DNA of 64,000 nt, taken from positions 62,001 to 126,000 of the forward strand of contig CAYSQE010000002.1 of assembly GCA_964433155.1 (NCBI GenBank), given 5' to 3'. Position 1 is the first letter of the stretch, and every line of letters begins with the position of its first letter. Below are positions 17,205-24,595 of the stretch, in pieces. The stretch comes from 2-01-FULL-40-13 sp964433155 (lineage in GTDB: Bacteria; Patescibacteriota; Microgenomatia; UBA1406; GWC2-37-13). The position numbers and the translations under genes are program-made. The notes beneath the pieces were generated by a model. The model was not told the DNA's origin and made no database searches. It worked only from the letters and a program-made list of their open reading frames with translations.

Positions 17205-17792
17205 TTATTGGATTTTTGTCAATGCAACTTTGTAAATTTTACATTCTTGATCATTATGAATAATACTGCTGACAAACTGAAAATCACCTATTTGCTTTTC
17301 CCTTTTCTCATGAAAGGCTCCGCCTGTGGGGTAGAATCGCTCGTGAGCAAAAAATAATCCTTCCTTGTATCCTATCTCAACCGCCTCCTTTTCTGCTGTA
17401 TCTACAAGAGTCGTTCCAATTCCGTGTCGGTGATACTCAGGATGGACAAAAAGAAACCTAAATTGTGTCAATTGCTGTTTTGATAGACCATTTGATCTGT
17501 ACTCTAACAGTATCGGATCAACTTCTTTAGTAAAACCAAATAATCCTACAACTTTATTTTCTACATCTGCTACAAAAAACTTACTCCAGCCGTTTTCTTG
17601 AAGTGTTTTTTTGATAACATTTATATATTCGACTACGTCCTCTTCAAAAGTAATATTTTCTCTACTTTGTTGATAATCTATCAACCAGAATCTAAGTAAG
17701 TCTTGAATATTTGACAGATCTTCTTCTCTAAGCTTTCTTATTGAAGCAGGTTTTAAGTTTTCCGAAAAGGGTGGAGACAAAAAATCACTCAT
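17205..17792 (-). CDS. GNAT-family N-acetyltransferase
   Basis: 195 aa from the ATG at 17792 (MSDFLSPPF); the frame is open to a TTG at 17828, but the ATG start is more natural. The GNAT acetyl-CoA motif is clear: RFLFVHPEYHRHGIGTTLVD, with the Q/RxxGxG/A loop as RHGIGT at about residues 125-130. KFFVADVENKVVGLFGF forms the preceding strands. Substrate unknown; possible targets are small metabolites or protein amines. Transcribed in the same direction as the NDT-RHH gene, 20 bases upstream, so the two are probably co-transcribed. Confidence 0.8.
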   Translation of the reverse strand: MSDFLSPPFSENLKPASIRKLREEDLSNIQDLLRFWLIDYQQSRENITFEEDVVEYINVIKKTLQENGWSKFFVADVENKVVGLFGFTKEVDPILLEYRSNGLSKQQLTQFRFLFVHPEYHRHGIGTTLVDTAEKEAVEIGYKEGLFFAHERFYPTGGAFHEKREKQIGDFQFVSSIIHNDQECKIYKVALTKIQ

Positions 17793-17923
17793 AGTATTTT
17801 GCCAAATTTTATTCTTATAGTATACCAATATATGTAATAGTTGTGTATGTTAATTGCGGTGATAAGCGCTATGTCTATTTATTCTTTCCAAAACATGTTG
17901 GAAGATTTTTGAGAATGGAGCTG

Positions 17924-19120
17924 TTAGGCTAGTCCAATCATTCTTTTTTCCCTCATTCTCATATTTTCAAAGGAGTCTCCGATCATATTATTTTGAATAA
18001 TAGTTTGATCTTCTAGTTTATCTGCTAAAGCATGGTGTTGTGGATCTTTTGAGCTTCTCAGTATGTGTAGTTTATTAACATGACAGAAGAGATTAAGGAG
18101 ACGATAATGTCTTGTATTGAAGTTAAGTGCAATCTGAATATTTTTCAAAGCGGATATTACATCTTCGTCAAATCGTATACATCCCAGGGCTTTGATTGCC
18201 CATGGCGGAATTTTTAAAAACTGCATATTTTGAGGTAATTGAGCAAATAAATTGAATGCAGAAAAAAGATGCTTGTCGAAAAGTTTTTTATCTCTTGAAA
18301 AAAGGGCTAATTTTGCAAATCCGTACTGAGCTATTAATCTTTCTACGACCCTAGTTTTTGGAATGTGAAAAAGAGAAAGTTCGGCAAGAGAAATGCATTC
18401 ATTTATTTGTTTTTTGATTAACTTTTTCCCTACGAGATTGGTAATAAGCCCATATCTTTTTATTTTATATTTTACATAATAAGCCTGTCCTAACTCGGTC
18501 GTTGTATTTTCTTTAGCAAATAGAATAGTTTGATCAGATAGTAAAGAAAGTTTTGTTAGCCTTTTTGGATCAACCTGATTAGAAAGGCAAGCTAGTTGAA
18601 GCCAATAAATATGGCTTAACACATTTATTCCTTCTTTTGTTTGATTAAGCCTAAGAGTTTCAACAAGTTTTGCAAGTTGAGTAAGATTTTTATAAGAAAA
18701 ACGAGCGAAGCCAAGATAATATGCTTCTAAGCATTGATCAACCTGTTCCTCGATAAGTCCTAATGGATTAAATGAGTATTCAATTATTTTTAAAAGATCG
18801 TCAGAATCTTCTTGCGGTTTTATAGTTTCATCGAATAAGATTTTTCTTTCTGAATTTGTAAGATATCCATGTCCGGCAGATTCCATAAAAGAATTAGCTT
18901 CTTCGAGTTCTGCGATTGCCTTTTTTTTGTGAAAGATGCGAATAAGAGCGAGGATGGTTCGACGATCTGGTACTCTGTCTCCTTTTTGCCAATGGGAAAA
19001 AAGACTATCATCAAAGATAATGCCGTTTTCATAAAGCGCTTCACCAAAAGCAGAAAGAGTCTGAAACTCCGATCGCAAGCGATATTTCCTAAAAAGAGAC
19101 GCAAATGCAATGTTTTTCAC
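17924..19120 (-). CDS. HTH-TPR-like regulator (STAND paralogue lacking the NTPase domain)
   Basis: 398 aa, GTG start at 19120. The first 90 residues are paralogous to the start of the downstream-numbered STAND protein: both have KYRLRSEF, TLSxFG, SLFSxWQKGxRxP and EANxFxESxGxGYLT, forming a divergent helix-turn-helix. From residue 105 on there are helical repeats without Walker motifs. So it is an HTH plus TPR-like protein, like a signal-responsive transcription factor, with the NB-ARC module absent. A CTGACA-N3-TGTCAG palindrome lies 41-55 bases upstream of the start. A TATAAT on the minus strand lies about 13 nt before the GTG. It follows the STAND gene with an 88-base gap. Confidence 0.7.
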   Translation of the reverse strand: MKNIAFASLFRKYRLRSEFQTLSAFGEALYENGIIFDDSLFSHWQKGDRVPDRRTILALIRIFHKKKAIAELEEANSFMESAGHGYLTNSERKILFDETIKPQEDSDDLLKIIEYSFNPLGLIEEQVDQCLEAYYLGFARFSYKNLTQLAKLVETLRLNQTKEGINVLSHIYWLQLACLSNQVDPKRLTKLSLLSDQTILFAKENTTTELGQAYYVKYKIKRYGLITNLVGKKLIKKQINECISLAELSLFHIPKTRVVERLIAQYGFAKLALFSRDKKLFDKHLFSAFNLFAQLPQNMQFLKIPPWAIKALGCIRFDEDVISALKNIQIALNFNTRHYRLLNLFCHVNKLHILRSSKDPQHHALADKLEDQTIIQNNMIGDSFENMRMREKRMIGLA

Positions 19121-19160
19121 GTCAATAGGATCTATTATACGCTCTTCGTATTTGTTATTA

Positions 19161-19175
19161 CTGACAATCTGTCAG
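19161..19175. promoter_or_regulatory. Putative operator, TGACA-N3-TGTCA
   Basis: CTGACA-ATC-TGTCAG is a perfect 6-bp inverted repeat upstream of the promoter of the 17924-19120 regulator. The same half-sites recur at 21467-21494 and 23562-23577 before the other two HTH-TPR regulators, which suggests one class of binding site shared by the three. Confidence 0.6.
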
Positions 19176-19208
19176 TTTTTTCAAGAGATCGTTACACTCA
19201 ACTTAAAA

Positions 19209-21440
19209 TCAATTTGGACCGATAGAATGATATACTTTACTTTTGGAGAGCATTTGTTTGAGAAGAAAATAATCGACACTGATTTTTTCCATATTTTTCT
19301 CTATACCTAACAAAGATTGTCTTTTTTTAGCTTTCTTAAAATATTCCCGAGCCTCAAATATCTGGTTGGAGAATTCATAAATCAAGCCCAGCCCCAAACT
19401 ACTCCATATTCCTGGCCCTGTTATACTCCCGACAATTTTTTCTACTTGAATACTCTTCTCAAATAGCTCTTTTGCTCCATTAAGATTTTTGCTCAACAAC
19501 TGAATGATACCTTGATGGGCAAAATTAATATTTCTATAAACATAATCAAATTGCAGAGAAAGAAGTTTATCTAATTCTTTTTGAGATTGATTTAAAAAAG
19601 TAGTAGCCTGTTCAAACTGTTGTAACCACATATATGTTTCACCTAAGTATCTTAAAATATTAGCCATTCGTTCATGATTATTAACTTTGCTAAAGTAAGA
19701 AAAGGAACGATTAAGAACTTCAATCGCCAATCTGTAGTCACCTTTTGTTGCAAATATCTTACCCATTCGTTCCTGTGCATAATATGTTAAATATTCGTCA
19801 TTGATTTTTTTAGCAAGTAGTAAGCCTTCCTTTGTATATCTTTCAGCCATAGCAATATTCCCCGTCCAGTAATAAACCCAACTCAACTCTCTCACACAAC
19901 ATCGTACTTTATCCCGATGATAATTATACTTTGAAGATAGGTTGTAGACTTTCATGCTAAGTAGCTTTAGATTATCCCAATGACCTATTTCCCACAAGAT
20001 AGGAAAAAAATCCTTGGAAACAGTTAAAGCAGACCGAGGTTTCTTTAATTGTAAACATTTGGCTAAAATGTAATAGATATTATCTAGTTCATATCTTATA
20101 AATGGGTGGAACGACAGATTTTTCAATCTAGTCTTTGCCATAAAATTAACGTAAAAACCAGCGGCTTTTTCATAGAGATGAGAGCCAACAGTTTTTTCGC
20201 GAACATAGATTTTAATTACAGGGTGTAGTCTAAATCTTGTACTAAAAGAGTGTGAAATAAGAGAATGGTTAACCAATTGTTCTAATAGTCCTTTTGCATC
20301 TCTTAAAGATAATTTGTTTACGTAAGCCACTGCTTGAGAGGAAAAATCGGGGCCGTCAAATATGCCTAAAGATATAAAAATAGTTTTTAGTTCCTGATTT
20401 AAATTCTGAAAGCTTATCTTTAAAGAAGATAGTAAATTAGTATCTTCATAATTAAACTCCTCAAGTTTTAGCTTTTCTTTTTTAAGTTGAAATAATAATT
20501 GAGAGATACTTTGTTTGGAATTTAGGAGCTGTTTTGCAAAAATGCTTATAGCAAGAGGAAGGTTATCCAATACTCTCGTAAGTTCCAATAGCTTATCTTT
20601 ATTTTTATTTAAGAACTTTTTTCCAAGAGTCGTCTTAAATAATTTAAGGCTTTCTTTTTCTTGAAATACTTGAAGTGACACTATTTTATCAGATGGAATT
20701 GAGGAAAAAGATTTATATCGAGAGGTTAGAAGAATGGACGATAAGGGAGAATTTGGGATCAAGAGAGAGAGTTTTGTACTAAACTCAACATTATCAAATA
20801 CAAGTAAAACTTTTTTAGGTGCTAATAATGATCGTACGTAAGAAGCCCTATTATAGATATCTTTTATGCCGTTGATATTTTCTCCAAAAGTATAGGCGAT
20901 TGATGCGAGAATATCCATCAGTCGACTTGTATCGACGCGGTACCAAAGCACTCCATCTGGGTATTCGTGACGTACCATATGGGAGAGCTTGATTGCAAGA
21001 GATGTTTTTCCGATACCTGCCGGCCCGTGAATCAAAACAACTCCTCCTTTTACAAGATTTTTTTTTACAGATTTGATGTAATTCTCTCTTCCTGTAAAGT
21101 GATCAATTTCTTTAGGTGCCTGAAAAGGTGATGATTTGTTCACAAGTTGAGGTAATACCTGAAGTTCTTTTTCTGTAAGATACCCTTGACCGGTAGATTC
21201 TAAAAATTGATTTGCTTCTTTTAAAGAAGTAATTCCATTTCTTTTCACAAAAATTTTAATCATTGTGATAAAAAGTCTTCGATCTCTTGGTATTCTCTCA
21301 CCTTTTTGCCACCTTGAAAATAGGCTGCTTTCGTAAGGGATCCCTTCCATGGCTAAGGTATTTCCAAATTCAGAAAGCGTTTCAAACTCTGATCGCAAGC
21401 GATATTTTTTAAATAATGTGGCAAAAAAGAGCCTTCTCAT
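19209..21440 (-). CDS. HTH-NB-ARC-TPR STAND NTPase regulator
   Basis: 743 aa. Residues 1-90: divergent HTH (shared with the 17924-19120 protein). Residues about 112-400: NB-ARC/AP-ATPase core, with FTGREN at 115-120, Walker A GPAGIGKTS at 139-147, Walker B VLLVFDNV at 211-218, sensor LLTSRY at 237-242 and NLPLA at 293-297. Residues about 440-730: helical TPR repeats (AERYTKEGLLLAKKINDE, YAQERMGKIFATKGDYRLAI). STAND proteins bind ATP/ADP, oligomerise on ligand sensing and then activate transcription or an effector; no nuclease, protease or pore effector is attached here, so a transcriptional switch is most likely. The start is the ATG at 21440, 7 nt after TATTAT on the minus strand. A double inverted repeat overlaps the -35 region. 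Confidence 0.85.
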   Translation of the reverse strand: MRRLFFATLFKKYRLRSEFETLSEFGNTLAMEGIPYESSLFSRWQKGERIPRDRRLFITMIKIFVKRNGITSLKEANQFLESTGQGYLTEKELQVLPQLVNKSSPFQAPKEIDHFTGRENYIKSVKKNLVKGGVVLIHGPAGIGKTSLAIKLSHMVRHEYPDGVLWYRVDTSRLMDILASIAYTFGENINGIKDIYNRASYVRSLLAPKKVLLVFDNVEFSTKLSLLIPNSPLSSILLTSRYKSFSSIPSDKIVSLQVFQEKESLKLFKTTLGKKFLNKNKDKLLELTRVLDNLPLAISIFAKQLLNSKQSISQLLFQLKKEKLKLEEFNYEDTNLLSSLKISFQNLNQELKTIFISLGIFDGPDFSSQAVAYVNKLSLRDAKGLLEQLVNHSLISHSFSTRFRLHPVIKIYVREKTVGSHLYEKAAGFYVNFMAKTRLKNLSFHPFIRYELDNIYYILAKCLQLKKPRSALTVSKDFFPILWEIGHWDNLKLLSMKVYNLSSKYNYHRDKVRCCVRELSWVYYWTGNIAMAERYTKEGLLLAKKINDEYLTYYAQERMGKIFATKGDYRLAIEVLNRSFSYFSKVNNHERMANILRYLGETYMWLQQFEQATTFLNQSQKELDKLLSLQFDYVYRNINFAHQGIIQLLSKNLNGAKELFEKSIQVEKIVGSITGPGIWSSLGLGLIYEFSNQIFEAREYFKKAKKRQSLLGIEKNMEKISVDYFLLKQMLSKSKVYHSIGPN

Positions 21441-21466
21441 AATCTAGATAATATCTTACACCACAA

Positions 21467-21494
21467 TTTGTCAGTTTTTCTGACAAATCTGTCA
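21467..21494. promoter_or_regulatory. Putative operator between STAND gene and small ORF
   Basis: Three half-sites in a row: TTTGTCAG, five T, CTGACAAA (a perfect 8-bp inverted repeat), then ATCTGTCA giving a second TGACA-N4-TGTCA pair. It covers the -35 area of the minus-strand STAND promoter and ends directly before the -35 of the plus-strand promoter (TTCACA at 21495). A regulator bound here could control both directions. Confidence 0.65.
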
Positions 21495-21523
21495 TTCACA
21501 TTCTTCACACTCTCCAGTATAAG
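21495..21523 (+). promoter_or_regulatory. Promoter of small ORF 21535-21684
   Basis: TTCACA (21495-21500), a 17-nt spacer and TATAAG (21518-21523), followed 12 nt later by the ATG of the small ORF. The spacing is ideal for a housekeeping sigma factor and supports expression of this short gene. Confidence 0.45.
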
Positions 21524-21534
21524 TATTTCGAAAC

Positions 21535-21684
21535 ATGAGAAAAAGAAAAATTCATCAACAAACTTGCCACCATATTTTGAAATCTCCGTATTTATTTTAT
21601 TATGCTCAAGAAAAGAAGACCCCAGTTGACTCGATAGAATCCCTACTTAACTCAATAATTTTTGTCATGCATAAATTTAAAATC
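21535..21684 (+). CDS. Small basic protein with CxHIxKxPYLxY motif (copy 1)
   Basis: 49 aa, divergent from the STAND regulator. Begins MRKRKIHQQ; residues 11-22 are CHHILKSPYLFY. The ORF at 23636-23773 has CRHIFKYPYLYY at the equivalent place and LLN/FLN near the end, so the two are homologues. Each lies next to an HTH-TPR gene with a TGACA-TGTCA site between them. There is no signal peptide or membrane segment. A promoter of good spacing precedes it. Function unknown: possible roles are ligand, anti-activator or effector of the neighbouring regulator. The coding status rests on the shared motif, context and promoter. Confidence 0.5.
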
Positions 21685-21741
21685 TAAAAATAAGGTGATC
21701 ATAGATTTTTATAAGCTGTAGAGAAAGAATTTTACAGGTGA

Positions 21742-21747
21742 TAAAAT
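21742..21747 (+). promoter_or_regulatory. Extended -10 before a truncated ORF
   Basis: TGA-TAAAAT ends 7 nt before the ATG at 21755, the same layout as the other apparent leaderless starts. Confidence 0.4.
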
Positions 21748-21754
21748 TTACTTC

Positions 21755-21868
21755 ATGAACATTAACGTACATGTACTTAAAGCTGGCGACGGTTTGCTTT
21801 CTTTTAAAAATCTTATTGCAAATATTTCAGGTGATGCAGTTAAAAAATTTGCTTTTTTTCTTTTATAA
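21755..21868 (+). pseudogene. Truncated 5' remnant, possibly of a ComEC/Rec2-like metallo-hydrolase
   Basis: 37 codons. The start NINVHVLKAGDG resembles the N-terminus of stand-alone metallo-beta-lactamase-fold proteins of the ComEC/Rec2 type (usually VHVLKAGxGDS), but the sequence runs out into a T-rich stretch and stops at 21868, just before the stop of the convergent HD-domain gene. It keeps its promoter-like -10 box. Either a gene broken by rearrangement or a chance short ORF. Confidence 0.35.
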
Positions 21869-21875
21869 AAAATAT

Positions 21876-22445
21876 TTATTTTTCGCCCTTAAGAAATAGG
21901 CCGATTTTCTTAATCTCATTTAAAGTACTGGGTAGATTTTGGAATGCGATTCTCTTACTGGTTTCAAAGTTAAATAACTCTAATATCTCTTTATATCGTT
22001 CAAGCCACTCAAAATAATGTCTATCTAAAATTGTAGTTGGTAATAAACCATTCTTAGCATCTTCTAAGGCTCTGCGCATTCTTTCAGGGTTAAAATACTC
22101 CATTTTATCTGCGTCGAAAAGAACTTGCGCTTCAACCGTCTTGAGTTTTCCACCAAAGGTATGTGTACGAACCATGTCAGAGACAGATTTTATATCTTCT
22201 TGACCGAAGCCAAGTGTTTGCATTTCCTTTTGAAGGAGTCCAGTTGCTCCTTGTTGTGTCTCTACATCATGCCACCAGGCAGCAATAATAATGTTTTCTG
22301 AATTAACATTTAAGCGTTCCTCATCAATTATTTTCTGACAATTCTCTGCAACGTTTCTGTGATGTTCAATATCATGAGTAGTATCAATTGGGTTGGCAAT
22401 AAGTCGACTTCGCGCTCTATCTATTACTGTTTCTAGTTTTTCCAT
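21876..22445 (-). CDS. HD-domain phosphohydrolase
   Basis: 189 aa. HD superfamily metal site: EHHRNVAENC (His28/His29), AAWWHDVE (His59-Asp60) and LFDADKMEY (Asp111 and Asp113). Such proteins hydrolyse nucleotides or cyclic/signalling nucleotides; sequence alone does not give the substrate. It starts inside the 3' end of the upstream HTH-TPR gene (29-base overlap), so the two are translationally coupled, and a regulator plus small-molecule hydrolase unit is likely. Confidence 0.8.
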   Translation of the reverse strand: MEKLETVIDRARSRLIANPIDTTHDIEHHRNVAENCQKIIDEERLNVNSENIIIAAWWHDVETQQGATGLLQKEMQTLGFGQEDIKSVSDMVRTHTFGGKLKTVEAQVLFDADKMEYFNPERMRRALEDAKNGLLPTTILDRHYFEWLERYKEILELFNFETSKRIAFQNLPSTLNEIKKIGLFLKGEK

Positions 22446-23568
22446 ACTGAATTTTTTTGTACATTTTTATTATTTGGCTTTGATGACGCTTAAATAAAAG
22501 GAATTTGCTTTGTTGTGACTCTTTTAACAAATGCTCCACCTCATCGAAATCAATATTTTTATTTTTCAAGAATGCCTGATAACAAACAAACATTTTTCCT
22601 CTGTTAATCTCTGACTGATAGAATGTTTCAATTTTTGACATATCAATTCCGTTCAATAAATTTTTTGCATGTTTTATATTTCCAATTAAGGCTGAAGATC
22701 TTGCTAATGCCTCATATATTGAGGCAACATGACTTGTATTATATATATTTTGCTTAAGTAAAATTTTTTCAGCATTTAAATATATTTTTCTGTAACTTGA
22801 TCGATCGCCTAGAAATGAGTAATTATTTAACAAGGTTCTTATATACTCAACTCTTGTACTCTTATCTACTAAATGAAATGTTTTTTCCAAGTACCCAGCA
22901 GAGTCTCTCAGCTTTCCAGCAACGTAATAAGAGCCGCCAATATTCCCATGTGACATGCTAATTATGTCAAGGTCTTTCATATTTAGGCCAACCTGTAGAG
23001 TAAAGTTATTAATGTCTTTTACCCTTGAAATAAAATTTTCCGGTTTCTCCGTAAAAATTAAACATCTTACTTTTTCATTAAGAACTTTCGAAAGTAATGA
23101 GATATTTGCTTTTTTAATACTAGGCGATAAACAAAGGATTTTTTCAAAAAAAGTGGCCACGCCGCTAGCTTCGTCCATATTTCCTTTTTCTCGAAGACTC
23201 CTAATCTGATATAGAATTAAATTCTTAATATAGGTATCTGCAACTAATTCTGGGTAGTCAGATATGGAGATAGATTCTCCAATATATTTATGAAGTAAAT
23301 CTTTGCCTAATGCGTTTTCAAGGATGTGTTTATTAACTTCATTTATCTGAAGAATTTTACAGAAAGAATCGAGTTGTATTTTTGTAAATAGTCGTTTTCC
23401 AGTTATAACTTTAGAAAAAATACTCGAATCCATTCCTTTATAACCTAAATTAGTCCACATCTCTAAAGCCAGCTTATTGAGAGTTTGTCCATTAATAAAA
23501 ATCAACTTATTACCTTTCCGTTTATAATAATTTTGCAGCGCATTGGAGAGATTAGAAATCGTTGACAT
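22417..23568 (-). CDS. HTH-TPR regulator coupled to HD hydrolase
   Basis: 383 aa from the ATG at 23568; a TTG three codons upstream is also in frame. The N-terminal 75 residues include an HTH-like segment (TLNKLALEMWTNLG, DSSIFSKVITGKRLF, QLDSFCKIL). From about residue 110 the protein is made of helical TPR-like repeats (GNIGGSYYVAGKLRDSAGYL, YEALARSSALIGNIKHAKNLL). No NTPase motif. The overall plan matches intracellular HTH-TPR receptors such as the RRNPP group, although homology to that group is not shown. TATAAT lies on the minus strand (23598-23603), and the inverted repeat TTGACA-TAAT-TGTCAA covers the start codon, which suggests autoregulation. Confidence 0.68.
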   Translation of the reverse strand: MSTISNLSNALQNYYKRKGNKLIFINGQTLNKLALEMWTNLGYKGMDSSIFSKVITGKRLFTKIQLDSFCKILQINEVNKHILENALGKDLLHKYIGESISISDYPELVADTYIKNLILYQIRSLREKGNMDEASGVATFFEKILCLSPSIKKANISLLSKVLNEKVRCLIFTEKPENFISRVKDINNFTLQVGLNMKDLDIISMSHGNIGGSYYVAGKLRDSAGYLEKTFHLVDKSTRVEYIRTLLNNYSFLGDRSSYRKIYLNAEKILLKQNIYNTSHVASIYEALARSSALIGNIKHAKNLLNGIDMSKIETFYQSEINRGKMFVCYQAFLKNKNIDFDEVEHLLKESQQSKFLLFKRHQSQIIKMYKKIQYGKTRNSNR

Positions 23569-23577
23569 AATTGTCAA
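23562..23577. promoter_or_regulatory. Putative operator overlapping the HTH-TPR start codon
   Basis: TTGACA-TAAT-TGTCAA has perfect 6-bp arms and the same TGACA/TGTCA half-sites as at 19161 and 21467. It lies downstream of the minus-strand TATAAT and over the start codon, a position suited to repression. Confidence 0.6.
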
Positions 23578-23635
23578 TGAATTTCGTACGTAGTTGAATT
23601 ATAGTCCTATTAATATTAATCTGCAAAAAACAAAA

Positions 23636-23773
23636 ATGTATACAAAGAGAGATCGGAAAAGAGTGAATTGTCGTCACATATTCAAATATCCATATTTATA
23701 TTACGTTTCTACGGACAAAACACTTTTCCAAAGGATAACTCATTTTCTCAATAAGATTTTTACTTTTTTGTAG
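23636..23773 (+). CDS. Small basic protein with CxHIxKxPYLxY motif (copy 2)
   Basis: 45 aa, divergent from the HTH-TPR gene whose start is 67 bases away. Begins MYTKRDRKRVN, then CRHIFKYPYLYY, and ends FLNKIFTFL. It is homologous to the 21535-21684 product: eight of twelve core residues match, plus the basic N-terminus and the LN near the C-terminus. DNA similarity outside the core is low, so this is not a recent copy. A weak -35/-10 pair (TTGAAT, 17 nt, TAATCT) lies just upstream. Function unknown; see the finding on the regulator/small-protein pairs. Confidence 0.5.
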   Translation: MYTKRDRKRVNCRHIFKYPYLYYVSTDKTLFQRITHFLNKIFTFL

Positions 23774-23835
23774 CAGTCCATAATTGTGGAAAGACAACAC
23801 AATATAGGTATAAAAGAATATTTATCTTCAGGAGA

Positions 23836-24129
23836 TTACATGTAAAGGAATTAACTGAAGCTAAAATAAAAGAGAAATCTGATTTAATTTTTGCATTCGA
23901 GGACCCCGAAAGTTTGGCAAATTTTTATGCTCATCAACAGATTGTTGAGAAACGAATAACGTCAGTAAACCAAATATTTGAGAAAATTGATATGGTCACA
24001 GCTGAAGATGTTCAGAGAGTAGCTAAAAAATATTTTAACGTCAAAAACGTTTGTCTAATGATTAAAGGACCTTTAGGCCACTTTAATAAAAACTCAATTC
24101 AAAAACTAATCAATAAATATTTAGATTAA
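23836..24129 (+). pseudogene. 3' end of an M16 (insulinase-family) peptidase gene, 5' lost
   Basis: About 97 codons in frame to the stop at 24129: VKELTEAKIKEKSDLIFAFED, then SLANFYAHQQIVEKRITSVNQ and EKIDMVTAEDVQRVAKKYF. This is the C-terminal helical end of M16 peptidases, but the catalytic HxxEH domain is absent and no full-length copy is in the window. The homology starts abruptly near 23836 without a plausible start. It lies beside another gene-end fragment (PBP), which marks a recombination border. Confidence 0.7.
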
Positions 24130-24142
24130 TCTGTTTTAAAAA

Positions 24143-24420
24143 TTATTCCTTTCTTTCAAAATACGTCTTCAAAATTTCTTTGGCGATGGGAGCTGCGATA
24201 TCTGAGCCTTGTCTTGATTCTTCAACAAGTACGGTTAAGGCAATTTCTGGGTTGTCGTAGGGAGCATATACAGTAAACCAGGCGTGAGGAGGAGCATTTT
24301 TTCCTCGAGACTCAGCAGTACCTGTTTTACAGGCAACTCGTGGTTTAAAGGTAAATAAGGGCCAGCCGGTGCCGCCAGGTGAACATGCCTGTTTCATGCC
24401 TTCACGAACAAGGTCGAGGG
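24143..24420 (-). pseudogene. 3' end of a PBP2 gene, partner of the tail of 54502-56109
   Basis: The last 84 codons from ATG 24397 plus some 8 upstream codons match the end of the complete PBP2 gene over exactly 278 bases (54502-54779) without gaps; 66 of the 84 residues agree. It contains the KTGTAES active-site motif and ends YFERKE, compared with YFERNQ. The serine and SxN/SxD motifs are absent, so it cannot be functional. Homology stops at the same codon (after LDLV going upstream). The two copies flank the entire 24.4-54.5 kb glycan island as direct repeats. Confidence 0.85.
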
Positions 24421-24595
24421 GACATGACTGTAGGATAAATCGTTAACGTAATCAAAAATTATTTGGTAATATTTCCCAAACTTATTTTCCCTCTTTGAGA
24501 AGCAGTAAAAAGATCTTCATAGTTTTAACCTATTATAATTTTTAACCATTATAAGGTTGTGTTTCCGAATGTAATCTTTTACAATTTTACCGTCC

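Noticed and set aside
19110..19310. Plus-strand ORF as a third small protein near an HTH-TPR gene
   Set aside because: It lacks the CxHI...PYLxY core and is mostly antisense to the STAND C-terminus.
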